Positions 19,891-28,985 of a stretch of DNA of 64,000 nt are shown one piece after another (within the stretch, counting starts at the first letter, position 1; each line of letters starts with the position of its first letter). The stretch comes from Pseudomonas sp. ACN8 (lineage in GTDB: Bacteria > Pseudomonadota > Gammaproteobacteria > Pseudomonadales > Pseudomonadaceae): positions 46,101 through 110,100 of the forward strand of contig NZ_MRCS01000019.1 in NCBI RefSeq assembly GCF_002303925.1, written 5' to 3'. The translations under genes and the position numbers were made by a program. The notes beneath the pieces were generated by a model. The model worked only from the letters and a program-made list of their open reading frames with translations, made no database searches and was not told where the DNA came from.

Positions 19891-20589
19891 CTATGGGTTG
19901 TTGTTTGCCGGTTGCCCGGCCTGATCAATGACCGACAACCTGTGCGAGTCCGGATTGTAGGCCACATGAAAGTCGGCACTGCGCTTGCTGGCCTGCTTTG
20001 AATGTACAAGCGCACTGGCTTTCAGTAATTTCTCCGAAACGGCACAAGTGACAAACAGAATCACGTACGCCGTCTTTTCCCGTGGCCTCTGGATTTTCTC
20101 CAGCAGCGCTCCAAACTCGACCTCTTCGCTCATCCAGCGTACATCAACGATGTACAGGTCTTTTACCGGTTCCGGTAACTGAAGGTGATGCTGAACGGAG
20201 ACAGTGGTTTGCAGACCGATCCCGGTTGGCGGGTCCTGCGCGCCACAGGGCATGCGAGCTGACTGCCAGTCATTCGTCGACGTTTCCAGACCGGGGTTTT
20301 CAGACGGCTTTGCGCACGCTTTTTTTTCCGAGCGCCCAACATCATCCATAACCTTCATGAAGTGCTTGCCCTTTTCAAAGTCCGAGGGCGCATAAAGTGA
20401 TTTATAGTTGAAGTTGAGTGTCGCGAAAAAAAGTAAAAGCAGATAGAACGGAAAACTGATCAGGAACCAGACGTAGAGTTCTCTTTCTTCCTGATCAAGG
20501 AAGGGTAGAGAGACGGCTGCCGAAGTCTCAGAGAGCGCTGCGAATATCGCGATAATTGTCATTGGGTTGGTGATTCGTTTTTTTATCAT
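19891..20589 (-). CDS. Hypothetical membrane protein
   Basis: A 232-residue protein I do not recognise. Two hydrophobic helices lie near the N terminus (about residues 9-31 and 38-62, with WFLISFPFYLLLLFF), followed by a soluble region of about 165 residues that includes a predicted beta/alpha segment (VKDLYIVDVRWMSEEVEFGALLEKI). Base composition is lower in G+C than neighbouring genes and the ribosome site before the ATG is weak. It reads toward argG from an AT-rich stretch, which suggests a recent or variable insertion between argG and the response regulator gene. Confidence 0.6.
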   Translation of the reverse strand: MIKKRITNPMTIIAIFAALSETSAAVSLPFLDQEERELYVWFLISFPFYLLLLFFATLNFNYKSLYAPSDFEKGKHFMKVMDDVGRSEKKACAKPSENPGLETSTNDWQSARMPCGAQDPPTGIGLQTTVSVQHHLQLPEPVKDLYIVDVRWMSEEVEFGALLEKIQRPREKTAYVILFVTCAVSEKLLKASALVHSKQASKRSADFHVAYNPDSHRLSVIDQAGQPANNNP

Positions 20590-21131
20590 GTTCTGTACTC
20601 ATGCCGGATTGTCTGTTCTCGAGTGGTTTATGGGGTTGGTCTGATGTGGTGGTTATTGTAGTGATTTTTATTGCTTGTTGGTTTTTGACTGGTTTTATTT
20701 GTTTTCTGTATTGCTCTTCGAATTCTTGAATGGGGGGTGTTTTAATGATTGCTCAAAAAATATTATTTTCTGTAAGAGTAATTGGATGCTGGGTGTGTGA
20801 TATTTCTGGTGTGAGTGTTGAACACGAAAATATCAGTTACGTTTTAACGGGGAGATAGCGGCTAGTGTTTGTCGGGGCACGACCGATCAAACTGGCACTC
20901 GGAAAATTTTGGTCGTAAATCGACAGGGATGGCTGCTGGAAAGTGCGACACACTGACGCTGATACAGTTTTCAATTCACTCTGTTCGAGGGATTTTTGTA
21001 GGAGAAATCCGTGTTGTTTGTAGGGTATGTCTCTTGGTGTGGGTGGCCGGGAGGGGCGACATGCCATGGGTGAAACGACTAGGCTATTGTGCGGGCTCTA
21101 AAAATTCGAACAGCGAAAATTGGACTTGCCC
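20590..21131. other. AT-rich non-coding stretch
   Basis: About 540 bases with clearly lower G+C than the rest of the window, notably 20590-20830 (T-rich runs such as TTTTTATTGCTTG and TCAAAAAATATTATTTTC). No gene with a good start was found. It probably holds promoters for the divergent unknown membrane gene and the response regulator gene. Composition suggests acquired DNA or a site of past rearrangement. Confidence 0.5.
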
Positions 21132-21758
21132 ATGAATAAAGTGCTGATCGTGGATGATCACCCCGTCATTCGTCTTGCGGTACGTATGCTAATGGAGCGT
21201 CATGGCTACGAAGTTATTGCAGAAACCGATAATGGTGTGGATGCACTGCAACTAGCCCGTGAACTTATGCCGGACATTGTCATTCTGGATATCGGGATTC
21301 CGAAGCTGGACGGGTTGGAAGTCATCGCGCGTTTGTCTTCGACTTCAATGCCGATGAAAGTGCTGATTTTGACTTCCCAGGCGCCGGGACATTTTTCGAT
21401 GCGTTGCATGCAATCCGGTGCAGCCGGTTATGTCTGCAAACAACAAGACCTCACGGAGTTGCTCAGTGCAATAAAGGCCGTGTTGTCAGGTTACAGTTAC
21501 TTTCCTAATCAAGCCTTGCATACCGTGCGTTGCAGTTTGGGGAATGCCAGTGAGGCCGATATGGTTGATCGCTTGTCGGGACGGGAAATGATGGTCCTGC
21601 AACAGTTGGCCCGAGGAAAGACCAATAAAGAGATTGCCGATGGGATGTTTCTCAGTAATAAAACAGTCAGTACTTACAAGACTCGCCTGTTGCTCAAGCT
21701 GAATGCGCGGTCTCTGGTCGATCTGATCGAGCTGGCACAGCGCAATGGTCTGGTGTGA
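21132..21758 (+). CDS. Response regulator, NarL/LuxR family
   Basis: A 208-residue two-component regulator. The receiver domain (about 1-120) has the acidic pair Asp8/Asp9, phospho-acceptor Asp53 and Lys in YVCKQ; the LuxR-type DNA-binding domain is at about 145-205 (LSGREMMVLQQLARGKTNKEIA). It resembles the EvgA/RocA-like regulators of pseudomonads, which act with hybrid sensor kinases, but no kinase gene is nearby, so it is an orphan here. ATG at 21132 is chosen over a TTG at 21120. Confidence 0.88.
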   Translation: MNKVLIVDDHPVIRLAVRMLMERHGYEVIAETDNGVDALQLARELMPDIVILDIGIPKLDGLEVIARLSSTSMPMKVLILTSQAPGHFSMRCMQSGAAGYVCKQQDLTELLSAIKAVLSGYSYFPNQALHTVRCSLGNASEADMVDRLSGREMMVLQQLARGKTNKEIADGMFLSNKTVSTYKTRLLLKLNARSLVDLIELAQRNGLV

Positions 21759-21803
21759 TGGCGTAACGGCGCGACAAGGAGCGCCTGGCGGGGTATGGCA
21801 CTT

Positions 21804-21833
21804 AGAAAAAAGCCTCCGTTTCGGGAGGCTTTC
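21804..21833. terminator. Terminator of the small PA3496-like gene
   Basis: Stem AGCCTCC / GGAGGCT with loop GTTTCG. Six A on the + strand give a T-run on the minus strand, so it mainly serves the minus-strand gene; it may also end the response regulator gene. Confidence 0.8.
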
Positions 21834-21838
21834 AGGTG

Positions 21839-22018
21839 TCATAAGTCAAAATCGTAATCGGCCAATTGCTTTTGCAGTCGGCGCTCCTCCAGCAGGTTGT
21901 CGATGGTGCGGCGTTTGCTCAGATTAGTTTTCGCAACTTCAACCACCGGCTCAGCGTCATCGGTTTCGGCGGTGGTGAAATCGTCTTCTACGTCCAATTG
22001 CTCTTTGCCAGTACTCAT
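21839..22018 (-). CDS. Small PA3496-family protein
   Basis: A 59-residue acidic protein beginning MSTGKEQLDVEDDF and ending LEERRLQKQLADYDFDL. I recognise it as the small conserved Pseudomonas protein next to nth, annotated elsewhere as a PA3496-family putative envelope integrity protein. It has no signal peptide or membrane helix; the C-terminal third is a likely helix rich in Arg, Gln and Leu. It lies 106 bases after nth on the same strand and is followed at once by a terminator. Confidence 0.8.
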   Translation of the reverse strand: MSTGKEQLDVEDDFTTAETDDAEPVVEVAKTNLSKRRTIDNLLEERRLQKQLADYDFDL

Positions 22019-22124
22019 TTAGTTGCTCCAGGCTAAGAAGGCCTTTGGCGCTCCTTATATCGACAATCTCCCGGCGGGTAAAAAAGATTTTTTCAATCGA
22101 CAAATCAATAAACCTAATAGCGCC

Positions 22125-22763
22125 TCAATCGTCGGAGGTTTTGTGCTTGTATTCGCACAAGTCCTCGATCCGGCAGCTTCCGCAACGGGGCTTGCGGGCC
22201 AGGCAAACATAGCGGCCATGAAGGATCAGCCAGTGATGGGAGTCGAGCAGGTACTCCTTGGGCACGAATTTCATCAGTTTCTTCTCGACTTCCACCACAT
22301 TCTTGCCGGGAGCAATACCCGTCCGGTTGCTGACCCTGAAGATATGCGTGTCGACGGCCATGGTCAGCTGACGGAATGCCGTATTGAGCACCACATTGGC
22401 GGTCTTGCGGCCGACGCCGGGCAGTGCTTCCAGCTCTTCGCGGGTTTGTGGCACTTCACCGGCGTGACGCTCGACCAGCAAGCGGCAGGTTTCGATCACG
22501 TTTTTCGCTTTGCTGTTGTACAGACCGATGGTCTTGATGTACTCCGACAACCCCTCTACACCCAGGGCATGGATCGCTGCCGGGGTATTGGCGACCGGGA
22601 ACAGCCTGGCTGTGGCTTTGTTGACGCCGACATCGGTCGACTGCGCCGAGAGAATCACGGCAATCAGCAATTCGAACGCTGAGGAATAGGCCAGCTCGGT
22701 CTTCGGTTCCGGGTTGTCCTCGTGCAGTCTGCGGAAAATTTCCAGACGTTTTGCGGCATTCAT
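22125..22763 (-). CDS. nth: Endonuclease III
   Basis: A 212-residue DNA glycosylase/AP lyase that removes oxidised pyrimidines. The helix-hairpin-helix LPGVGRKTANVVL, the catalytic Lys in it and the C-terminal [4Fe-4S] loop (C-x6-C-x2-C-x5-C, within CLARKPRCGSC and DLC) are intact. It lies 25 bases after rnfE and is probably the last enzyme gene of the rnf operon, an arrangement shared with many gamma-proteobacteria. Confidence 0.97.
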   Translation of the reverse strand: MNAAKRLEIFRRLHEDNPEPKTELAYSSAFELLIAVILSAQSTDVGVNKATARLFPVANTPAAIHALGVEGLSEYIKTIGLYNSKAKNVIETCRLLVERHAGEVPQTREELEALPGVGRKTANVVLNTAFRQLTMAVDTHIFRVSNRTGIAPGKNVVEVEKKLMKFVPKEYLLDSHHWLILHGRYVCLARKPRCGSCRIEDLCEYKHKTSDD

Positions 22764-22788
22764 GGGCAGTACGTTTCCTCGAAGGCAA

Positions 22789-23373
22789 TCAATGTGTGGG
22801 CGCTGGGCGCGAGGCCTGCCAGGCGGCGATCAGCAGTCCGAGCAGAATGAACCCGCCGGGGACCAATGTGGCCAGGCGCAGGCCACCATCAGCCGCCAGC
22901 ACCCAGCCTTGCCAGTCAGTTTGTGTTGCGTCGAACAGCCACGATAGATGGTTTCCAAGTGTTCCGTTGCCGATGAGTTCGCGCAGCAGGCCCAGCGCGA
23001 TCATTAGCGCGGCAAACAGGCCGTTGAGTCGCAGACGTTGACGCCAATCGTTCTGAAAGAACCCGGTGTGTTCCAGTACGACGCATTGCAAGGCGATCAA
23101 GGCGCTGTAAAACCCCAGATGCTGCTGCCATTGCAGCGACCAGGCTTGTGCCATGAGTTCCGCGCAACTGGTGAGCGTGGCCGCCAACAGGATGCTGGCC
23201 AGCAAGCGGGTCGCCGGGACCAGTCGGGATCGCAGGGCGCCCATGGCCAGACTGAACAGCTGAGTCACCACCATGAACATCAGGCACAGACCAACCGCGG
23301 CCATCAGCGAGTGAGTGGCGCCGATCAGTGGCGTCAGCATCAAGGCGTTGCGCAGAGTCGATGAATTATCCAT
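22789..23373 (-). CDS. rnfE: Rnf-like electron transport complex subunit E (divergent)
   Basis: A 194-residue membrane protein with about six helices, homologous to RnfE/NqrD. The signature LRELIGNGTLG is kept. By my alignment from memory to E. coli RsxE, the first cluster cysteine (in LCPL) is Thr14 here (LTPL), while the second is kept as Cys97 (LQCVV). The N terminus is about ten residues shorter than in E. coli. Start at 23373 overlaps the end of rnfG by eight bases. Confidence 0.85.
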   Translation of the reverse strand: MDNSSTLRNALMLTPLIGATHSLMAAVGLCLMFMVVTQLFSLAMGALRSRLVPATRLLASILLAATLTSCAELMAQAWSLQWQQHLGFYSALIALQCVVLEHTGFFQNDWRQRLRLNGLFAALMIALGLLRELIGNGTLGNHLSWLFDATQTDWQGWVLAADGGLRLATLVPGGFILLGLLIAAWQASRPAPTH

Positions 23374-23977
23374 GGGCAGGGATTCCAAGCAGATGTTGCC
23401 GGTGTTCATCGAAGTAGCGCAAGGCGTCGTGGACGGCATTGATCACCGCTCTTGAGGTGATGGTTGCGCCTGCGATCTGATCGAATTGCCCCTGATCCTT
23501 TTTCAGCGCCCAGCCGCTGTCACCGGGTTCTGTTCGAGACTTGCCGGAAAAAACCTGGAGCCAGGCATTGGGCCAGTCGGCGATCCGCGCGCCCAGTCCT
23601 GGTGTTTCCGACTGTTTGAGGGTTTTGACGCCCAGCAACCTGCCGTTGGCATCGACAGCGATCAACAGCTCGATGGCACCGGCGTAGCCAAGGGTTTGAC
23701 TGCGCAGCAACACCGCGACGGGTTGATCGCCCCGGGTCGCCAGATAACCACCCAGCAAGGTGCTGTTGGTCAGTGCGGCTGCTTCAATTTTTATCGGGTG
23801 TTCGAGTGGTTGATTGTCGTAGCTGTCCGGCGCGATCAGGTCCAGCAGATGACGGCTGTCGATCAGGTGCTGTTCGGCTGCAATGCGTGGAGCGCTGCCG
23901 AGTTGCACGAAGTAGGTCATGCCAGGGCCCAGAGCGGCCAAAAGCACCACAAGCGCGAAGCTTGATGTCCGGCTCAT
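23366..23977 (-). CDS. rnfG: Rnf-like electron transport complex subunit G
   Basis: A 203-residue protein with one N-terminal membrane helix (SSFALVVLLAALGPGMTYFV) and a periplasmic FMN-binding domain. The FMN-attachment motif is kept as AGATITSRAV, where the Thr would be flavinylated. The start overlaps the rnfD stop by four bases (ATGA). Confidence 0.9.
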   Translation of the reverse strand: MSRTSSFALVVLLAALGPGMTYFVQLGSAPRIAAEQHLIDSRHLLDLIAPDSYDNQPLEHPIKIEAAALTNSTLLGGYLATRGDQPVAVLLRSQTLGYAGAIELLIAVDANGRLLGVKTLKQSETPGLGARIADWPNAWLQVFSGKSRTEPGDSGWALKKDQGQFDQIAGATITSRAVINAVHDALRYFDEHRQHLLGIPAHG

Positions 23978-24987
23978 GGCGCCTCCGGTTGTTGCCTGGC
24001 CGCCACGAACCGCTCCAGCGCCGGCACGCACAGGTTCATCAACAGCACGGCGAAGGCGATGCCGTCCGGGTAGCCACCCCAGGTACGAATCAGATAAGTC
24101 AGAAGCCCGACGCCGACGCCGAACAGTAACTTCGCGCGAGGGCTTCTGGCGCCGGACACCGGTTCGGTAATGATGAAGAACGCCCCCAGCATGGTCGCGC
24201 CGGTCAGCAAATGAAACAACGGCGAGCCATGGGAGTCGGAGCCCGAACCGTTCCAGCACAGCAGGCTGATGATGAACAGGCTGGCCAGCATGCCGACCGG
24301 TGCATGCCAACTGATCACCCTTCGCTGCAGCAGAAACATTCCACCCGCCACAAAGGCCAGGTTCACCCATTCCACTCCCCGACCGCCTAAGTGGCCGAAT
24401 GCCGGGTTGCCGGCAAACAGTTCATCCATGGTCAGGCTTTTGTTGATCCGCAGACTGTCCAGTGCCGTGGCCTGCACCCACGCATCCGGCGCGTGGCCGA
24501 CGCCGAACACGTGCTGTAAACCGCTCAGCAGATCCATGCCATGGGGCGATGGCCAAAGGGTCATTGGTTGGGGAAAGGTCACCAGTACCAAGGCAAAACC
24601 GAGCATCGCCGGGTTGAAGGGATTCGAAGCGACGCCGCCATACAAGTGCTTGCCGAACACCATCGCAAAAGTGGCAGCACTGAGGGTCAGCCACCATGGG
24701 CAGTAAGGCGGCAGCGCCAGAGCCAGCAATGTGGCACTGACCAGCGCGCTACCGTCACTCAAGGTTGGCCCCGGCGGTCGCTGGCGCAAATGCACGACGG
24801 CGGCCTCGACGGCCAACGCGGCAGTGGCCGCCAGAACCAGATTGATCAACACGCCCCAGCCATACAGCCAGAACGCCGCCAGAACTCCCGGCAGCGTGGC
24901 CAACAGCACCAGTTTCATCGCCTGTTGCAGGCGATCATCCACGGCATCAAGGGCTGGCATGGGCGTCCACCAGGCGTTCGGCTTCAC
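23974..24987 (-). CDS. rnfD: Rnf-like electron transport complex subunit D
   Basis: A 337-residue polytopic membrane subunit (about nine helices) with covalent FMN. The motif around the attachment Thr is [13 protein letters not shown], followed by TEPVSG as in the family. Two starts are possible: the ATG at 24987 overlaps rnfB by 41 bases, and the ATG at 24960 overlaps it by 14 bases and would still keep all helices. No rnfC lies between rnfB and this gene, the place where it is normally found. Confidence 0.92.
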   Translation of the reverse strand: MKPNAWWTPMPALDAVDDRLQQAMKLVLLATLPGVLAAFWLYGWGVLINLVLAATAALAVEAAVVHLRQRPPGPTLSDGSALVSATLLALALPPYCPWWLTLSAATFAMVFGKHLYGGVASNPFNPAMLGFALVLVTFPQPMTLWPSPHGMDLLSGLQHVFGVGHAPDAWVQATALDSLRINKSLTMDELFAGNPAFGHLGGRGVEWVNLAFVAGGMFLLQRRVISWHAPVGMLASLFIISLLCWNGSGSDSHGSPLFHLLTGATMLGAFFIITEPVSGARSPRAKLLFGVGVGLLTYLIRTWGGYPDGIAFAVLLMNLCVPALERFVAARQQPEAP

Positions 24988-25960
24988 CGAGTGCGCGCTC
25001 CAGGGCTTCGATTTGCTCCGCCGGTGCTTCGTTGGCCCGAGCCTTCTTGAGTTCGGCGCGGCGCATGGCCAACTGGATCTTGGCCCGTTTCAGATCGGCA
25101 TCATTTGACGACACAACTGCGGCCGTCGGCGCCGGGGCAGCTGGGGCGACGCTTTCCAGTTGCGCCAGGTTTTGTTCGGCGGCTTCGAACTGCTGTTGCA
25201 GGACGATCAACTGCGATTGCTGTTCAAAGGTCGGCGGATGCCCAAAGGCCTTCAGCGATTTGTGCAACTGCGCCCGACTCATCGCTACATCGATCTTGGC
25301 CTTTTTCAGCGCGGCATCGGCATTGGCGGTTTTCTGTGCGCGGACGCGCTCGAGAGCCGCCTGCACCGGGTCGGCTGCCGCCGCCGCAGGTTGCGCGGCT
25401 CGTTGCCTTGCCTGGCGCTCGGCGATTTTCTGTTGCTCCTCACGCTGCAAGCGAGCATTGCGTTGTTCGAAGCGGCGCCGTGCATGATCGCGCTTGAGGG
25501 TACGGGCCTGCCGCGCCTGCGGTGTGAGGGCCAGGCCCCCGACAACGGGCAGTACCGTGTTCGGCAGCAACGGGCGCATTTCGATACAGTCCACCGGACA
25601 GGGTGCCACGCAGAGGTCGCAACCGGTGCACTCATCGATGATCACCGTGTGCATCAGTTTGGCCGCGCCGACGATGGCATCGACCGGGCAGGCCTGAATG
25701 CACTTGGTGCAACCAATGCACTCGGCCTCGCGGATGTAGGCGATCTGCGCCGGGGCCGAGCCACGGCTGACATCCAGCTCCAGCACCGGCACCTTCAGCA
25801 GTTCGGCCAGGGCATTAATGGTTTCGTTGCCGCCGGGCGGACATTTGTTGATCGGCTCGCCATTGGCGATGCCTTCGGCGTACGGCTTGCACCCGGGGTG
25901 GCCGCACTTGCCGCATTGGGTTTGCGGCAAGAGTGCGTCGATGCTTTGAATCAGACTCAT
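24947..25960 (-). CDS. rnfB: Rnf-like subunit B with long C-terminal tail, no membrane anchor
   Basis: A 337-residue iron-sulphur protein; usual RnfB is about 180-200 residues. The N-terminal cluster motif (Cys16, Cys19, Cys24, Cys40) and two ferredoxin motifs (Cys81/84/87/91 and Cys111/114/117/121) are intact. The N-terminal membrane helix of normal RnfB is missing: the protein begins just before the first cluster, and its start is fixed by a four-base overlap with rnfA. Residues 150-337 form a charged, helical, Ala-rich tail with a repeated unit ([17 protein letters not shown] near 218, [17 protein letters not shown] near 290). This tail resembles the repeat-rich C terminus of RnfC. Confidence 0.88.
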   Translation of the reverse strand: MSLIQSIDALLPQTQCGKCGHPGCKPYAEGIANGEPINKCPPGGNETINALAELLKVPVLELDVSRGSAPAQIAYIREAECIGCTKCIQACPVDAIVGAAKLMHTVIIDECTGCDLCVAPCPVDCIEMRPLLPNTVLPVVGGLALTPQARQARTLKRDHARRRFEQRNARLQREEQQKIAERQARQRAAQPAAAAADPVQAALERVRAQKTANADAALKKAKIDVAMSRAQLHKSLKAFGHPPTFEQQSQLIVLQQQFEAAEQNLAQLESVAPAAPAPTAAVVSSNDADLKRAKIQLAMRRAELKKARANEAPAEQIEALERALGEAERLVDAHASP

Positions 25961-26526
25961 GTTTTGATCAGTCCGCTGAATCCGAGAAAGGCCACTGCGA
26001 TCAGGCCGGCGCCGATCAGGTCGATCGGCAAGCCGCGAAAGGGCAGGGGAACATCGTTGTCGACCGTGCGTTCACGCAAATCGGTGAACAGGCTCAACAC
26101 CAGCCAGAAGCCCAACCCTGCACCGAGGCTCAGGGCTGTGGCGTGAAAGAAGCCCTTGTCTTGCTGAGCATTGAGCAAGGCCACGCCGAGCACGCCGGCA
26201 TTGCCCAGCAGCAACGGCCAGAGGCCTTCGAACGGCAGTGTCGAAAACACCCGTGCCAGCAACTTCAGCAGCGGGCTGATCAGCAACACGCTCAAAGGCA
26301 GAAATACAAACAGACGCAGCGGCGTCAACTGCAGTGGCACCAGCAGCCATTGATAGAGCGCGTAGCCGAGCATGCCCACGACCAGCATCAGGCAGGTCGT
26401 CGCAATGCCCAAGGCATGGACCTGACGGCGCTGACCGGCCAACAGCGGATCGACGGCCAACGGCCAATGCAACACGATGTTGTTGATCAGGGCGGCGCTG
26501 ATAAGCGTAAGAAGTGCTTCGGTCAT
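25957..26526 (-). CDS. rnfA: Rnf-like electron transport complex subunit A (divergent)
   Basis: A 189-residue membrane protein with six predicted helices, homologous to RnfA/NqrE; the C terminus ([28 protein letters not shown]) is well conserved. By alignment from memory to E. coli RsxA, Cys26 in LCPFMG is Asp26 here, and the cysteine in TNCAVLG is Ala110 here. Both normally hold the transmembrane [2Fe-2S] cluster together with RnfE. First gene of the operon; a REP doublet lies upstream. Confidence 0.85.
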   Translation of the reverse strand: MTEALLTLISAALINNIVLHWPLAVDPLLAGQRRQVHALGIATTCLMLVVGMLGYALYQWLLVPLQLTPLRLFVFLPLSVLLISPLLKLLARVFSTLPFEGLWPLLLGNAGVLGVALLNAQQDKGFFHATALSLGAGLGFWLVLSLFTDLRERTVDNDVPLPFRGLPIDLIGAGLIAVAFLGFSGLIKT

Positions 26527-26552
26527 GATCGTGCCGGCAAGAACGGTAGTTT

Positions 26553-26650
26553 TTGTAGGAGCGAGCTCGCGATGGACTCAGGAGCGCCGCGTTCAACCTG
26601 TGGGCACGCATTATCGTTGACGACCATCGCGAGCAAGCTCGCTCCTACAG
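26553..26650. repeat. REP doublet (REPIN), left copy shortened
   Basis: Inverted REP copies at 26553-26575 and 26623-26650. The left copy reads GAGCGAGCTCGCGATGG, lacking four bases (TTGC) at the hairpin tip. It sits between rnfA and metG. Confidence 0.88.
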
Positions 26651-26696
26651 GAGCTTAGGCATTATCCGGCAAGGACGGAGGGTGGGCCAGACATGA

Positions 26697-26733
26697 AAAT
26701 CCCACAGCCGCGCCAGGCACGACTGTGGGATCG
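26697..26733 (-). terminator. Probable metG terminator
   Basis: Stem ATCCCACAG / CTGTGGGAT with an inner GCC/GGC-type pairing; on the minus strand it is followed by ATTTTC, a short T-run. It lies 15 bases after the metG stop. Confidence 0.55.
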
Positions 26734-26747
26734 ATTTGCCGCAGACC

Positions 26748-28799
26748 TTACTTGATGCGCTGGCCCGGTTTGGCGCCGCTGTCAGGGCTGAGCAGGTAGA
26801 TCTCTTCACCGCCAGGGCCGGCCGCCATCACCATGCCTTCGGAGATGCCGAACTTCATTTTCCGTGGCTTGAGGTTGGCGATCATCATGGTCAGGCGACC
26901 ATCGAGCTTCGACGGATCCGGGTAAGCGCTCTTGATCCCGGAGAACACGTTGCGCTGCTCGTCACCGATGTCCAGGGTCAGGCGCAGCAGCTTGTCGGCG
27001 CCTTCCACGTGTTCGGCCTTGACGATCAGGGCGACACGCAGGTCGACGGCGGCAAAGGTGTCGAACTCGATTTCCGGCGACAACGGATCCTTGGCCAGTT
27101 CGCCATTGCCGGCAGGCGCGGCTGCGCCGGTGTCGGTCTGGCTGGCGGTCAGGTCTTCTTTCGAGGCGTCGGTCATGGCTTGCACCTTGACCGGGTCGAT
27201 CCGGGTCATCAACGGCTTGAACTCGTTCAGTTGGTGGTTGCCGAGCAAGGTCGCGTGGTCGTTCCAGGTCAGCGGCGCGACGTTCAGGAACGCCTCGGCG
27301 TCGGCGGCCAGCAGCGGCAGCACTGGCTTGAGGAAGATCACCAGTTGGCGGAACAGATTGACGCCGGTGGCGCAGATGGCCTGGACTTCATCCTGTTTGC
27401 CTTCCTGCTTGTTCAGCGACCACGGTGCCTTGTCGGCGATCCAGGCGTTGGCGCGATCGGCCAGGCCCATGATTTCGCGCATGGCGCGGGCGAAGTCGCG
27501 AGCTTCATAGGCGTCGGCGATGCTTGGCGCGGCGGCCAGGAAGGCTTCGGTCAGCTCAGGCGCGGCGTTGGTGTCGACCATCACGCCGGCATTGCCCTTG
27601 TTGATGAAGCCGGCACAACGGCTGGCGATGTTGACGACCTTGCCCACCAGATCGGAGTTGACCTTCTGCACGAAGTCTTCGAGGTTCAGGTCGAGGTCGT
27701 CGACGCCGCGGCCCAGCTTGGCCGCGTAGTAATAGCGCAGGTATTCCGGCGACAGGTGGTCCAGGTAGGTCCGGGCCTTGATGAAGGTGCCGCGGGACTT
27801 GGACATCTTCTGGCCGTTGACGGTCAGGTAGCCGTGCACGTTGATCCCGGTCGGCTTGCGGTACCCTGCGCCTTCGAGCATGGCTGGCCAGAACAGGGCG
27901 TGGAAGTTGACGATGTCCTTGCCGATGAAGTGGTACAGCTCGGCGGTGGAGTCCTTGCCCCAGAACGCGTCGAAGTCCAGCTCCGGCGTGCGGTTGCACA
28001 GGTTCTTGAAGCTGGCCATGTAGCCGATCGGCGCATCCAGCCACACGTAGAAGTATTTGCCCGGCTCGTCGGGGATTTCAAAACCGAAGTACGGCGCATC
28101 GCGGGAGATGTCCCACTGTTGCAGGCCGGCATCCAGCCATTCGGCGATCTTGTTGGCCACGGCGTCTTGCAGGGTGCCGCTGCGGGTCCAGGTTTGCAGC
28201 ATTTGCTGGAAGTCTGGCAGCTTGAAGAAGAAGTGCTGGGAATCCTTGAGCACCGGGGTGGCGCCGGAGATTGCCGACTTCGGATCCTTCAGGTCGGTCG
28301 GTGCGTAGGTCGCGCCGCATTTTTCGCAGTTGTCGCCGTACTGGTCTTCGGTGCCGCATTTCGGGCAGGTGCCCTTGATGAAGCGGTCGGCCAGGAACAT
28401 TTTCTTTTCCGGGTCGAAGTACTGGGTGATCGAGCGCGTGGCGATGTGCCCGGCGTCACGCAGCTTCAGGTAGATCTGGCTCGACAGCTCACGGTTTTCT
28501 TCGGCGTGAGTGGAGTGGAAGTTATCGAAGTCCACCAGGAACTCGGCAAAGTCGGCGCTGTGTTCAGCCTGGACGTTGGCGATCAGTTGTTCCGGGGTGA
28601 TGCCTTCCTTTTCCGCGCGCAGCATGATCGCCGATCCGTGGGCGTCGTCGGCGCAGACATAAATGCATTGATTGCCGCGGTGCTTCTGGAAGCGCACCCA
28701 CATATCGGTCTGGATGTACTCCAGCATATGGCCAAGGTGGATCGAACCATTGGCATAGGGCAGGGCGCTGGTGACGAGGATCTTGCGTGGCTCGGACAT
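26748..28799 (-). CDS. metG: Methionyl-tRNA synthetase
   Basis: A 683-residue class I synthetase. The HIGH motif appears as HLGH near residue 22, the zinc knuckle as CPKCG...CEKC near 145-160, and KMSKS near 333. A C-terminal tRNA-binding domain of the EMAPII type (about 580-683, [20 protein letters not shown]) is present as in the long dimeric form. It is divergent from apbC, a pairing common in gamma-proteobacteria. Confidence 0.98.
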   Translation of the reverse strand: MSEPRKILVTSALPYANGSIHLGHMLEYIQTDMWVRFQKHRGNQCIYVCADDAHGSAIMLRAEKEGITPEQLIANVQAEHSADFAEFLVDFDNFHSTHAEENRELSSQIYLKLRDAGHIATRSITQYFDPEKKMFLADRFIKGTCPKCGTEDQYGDNCEKCGATYAPTDLKDPKSAISGATPVLKDSQHFFFKLPDFQQMLQTWTRSGTLQDAVANKIAEWLDAGLQQWDISRDAPYFGFEIPDEPGKYFYVWLDAPIGYMASFKNLCNRTPELDFDAFWGKDSTAELYHFIGKDIVNFHALFWPAMLEGAGYRKPTGINVHGYLTVNGQKMSKSRGTFIKARTYLDHLSPEYLRYYYAAKLGRGVDDLDLNLEDFVQKVNSDLVGKVVNIASRCAGFINKGNAGVMVDTNAAPELTEAFLAAAPSIADAYEARDFARAMREIMGLADRANAWIADKAPWSLNKQEGKQDEVQAICATGVNLFRQLVIFLKPVLPLLAADAEAFLNVAPLTWNDHATLLGNHQLNEFKPLMTRIDPVKVQAMTDASKEDLTASQTDTGAAAPAGNGELAKDPLSPEIEFDTFAAVDLRVALIVKAEHVEGADKLLRLTLDIGDEQRNVFSGIKSAYPDPSKLDGRLTMMIANLKPRKMKFGISEGMVMAAGPGGEEIYLLSPDSGAKPGQRIK

Positions 28800-28985
28800 G
28801 GGGCTCGGCTACTTGATGAAACGGAGGTCGGCCACTATAAAGCGCCGGCGCATATTTTTCACCCTGTGAGCCTGTTTCATTGGATGAGTAACAGGTGAAG
28901 GCTGCGATCTTTTCAACATCCCGCCAAACGTCTGGAACAGGTACGATACCCTCTATCTTTTCCAGTCCTGTTTTCGGAGTTGCCC

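Noticed and set aside
24947..25960. Sequencing frameshift as the reason for the missing rnfC
   Set aside because: rnfB reads through without interruption into rnfD with a short overlap, and there is no leftover fragment of the RnfC NADH/FMN domain in any frame, so a true deletion is more likely than an error.
26736..28898. A 720-codon open frame on the + strand opposite metG
   Set aside because: It is the mirror of metG, with no family match or ribosome site. High G+C makes long open frames common on the opposite strand.
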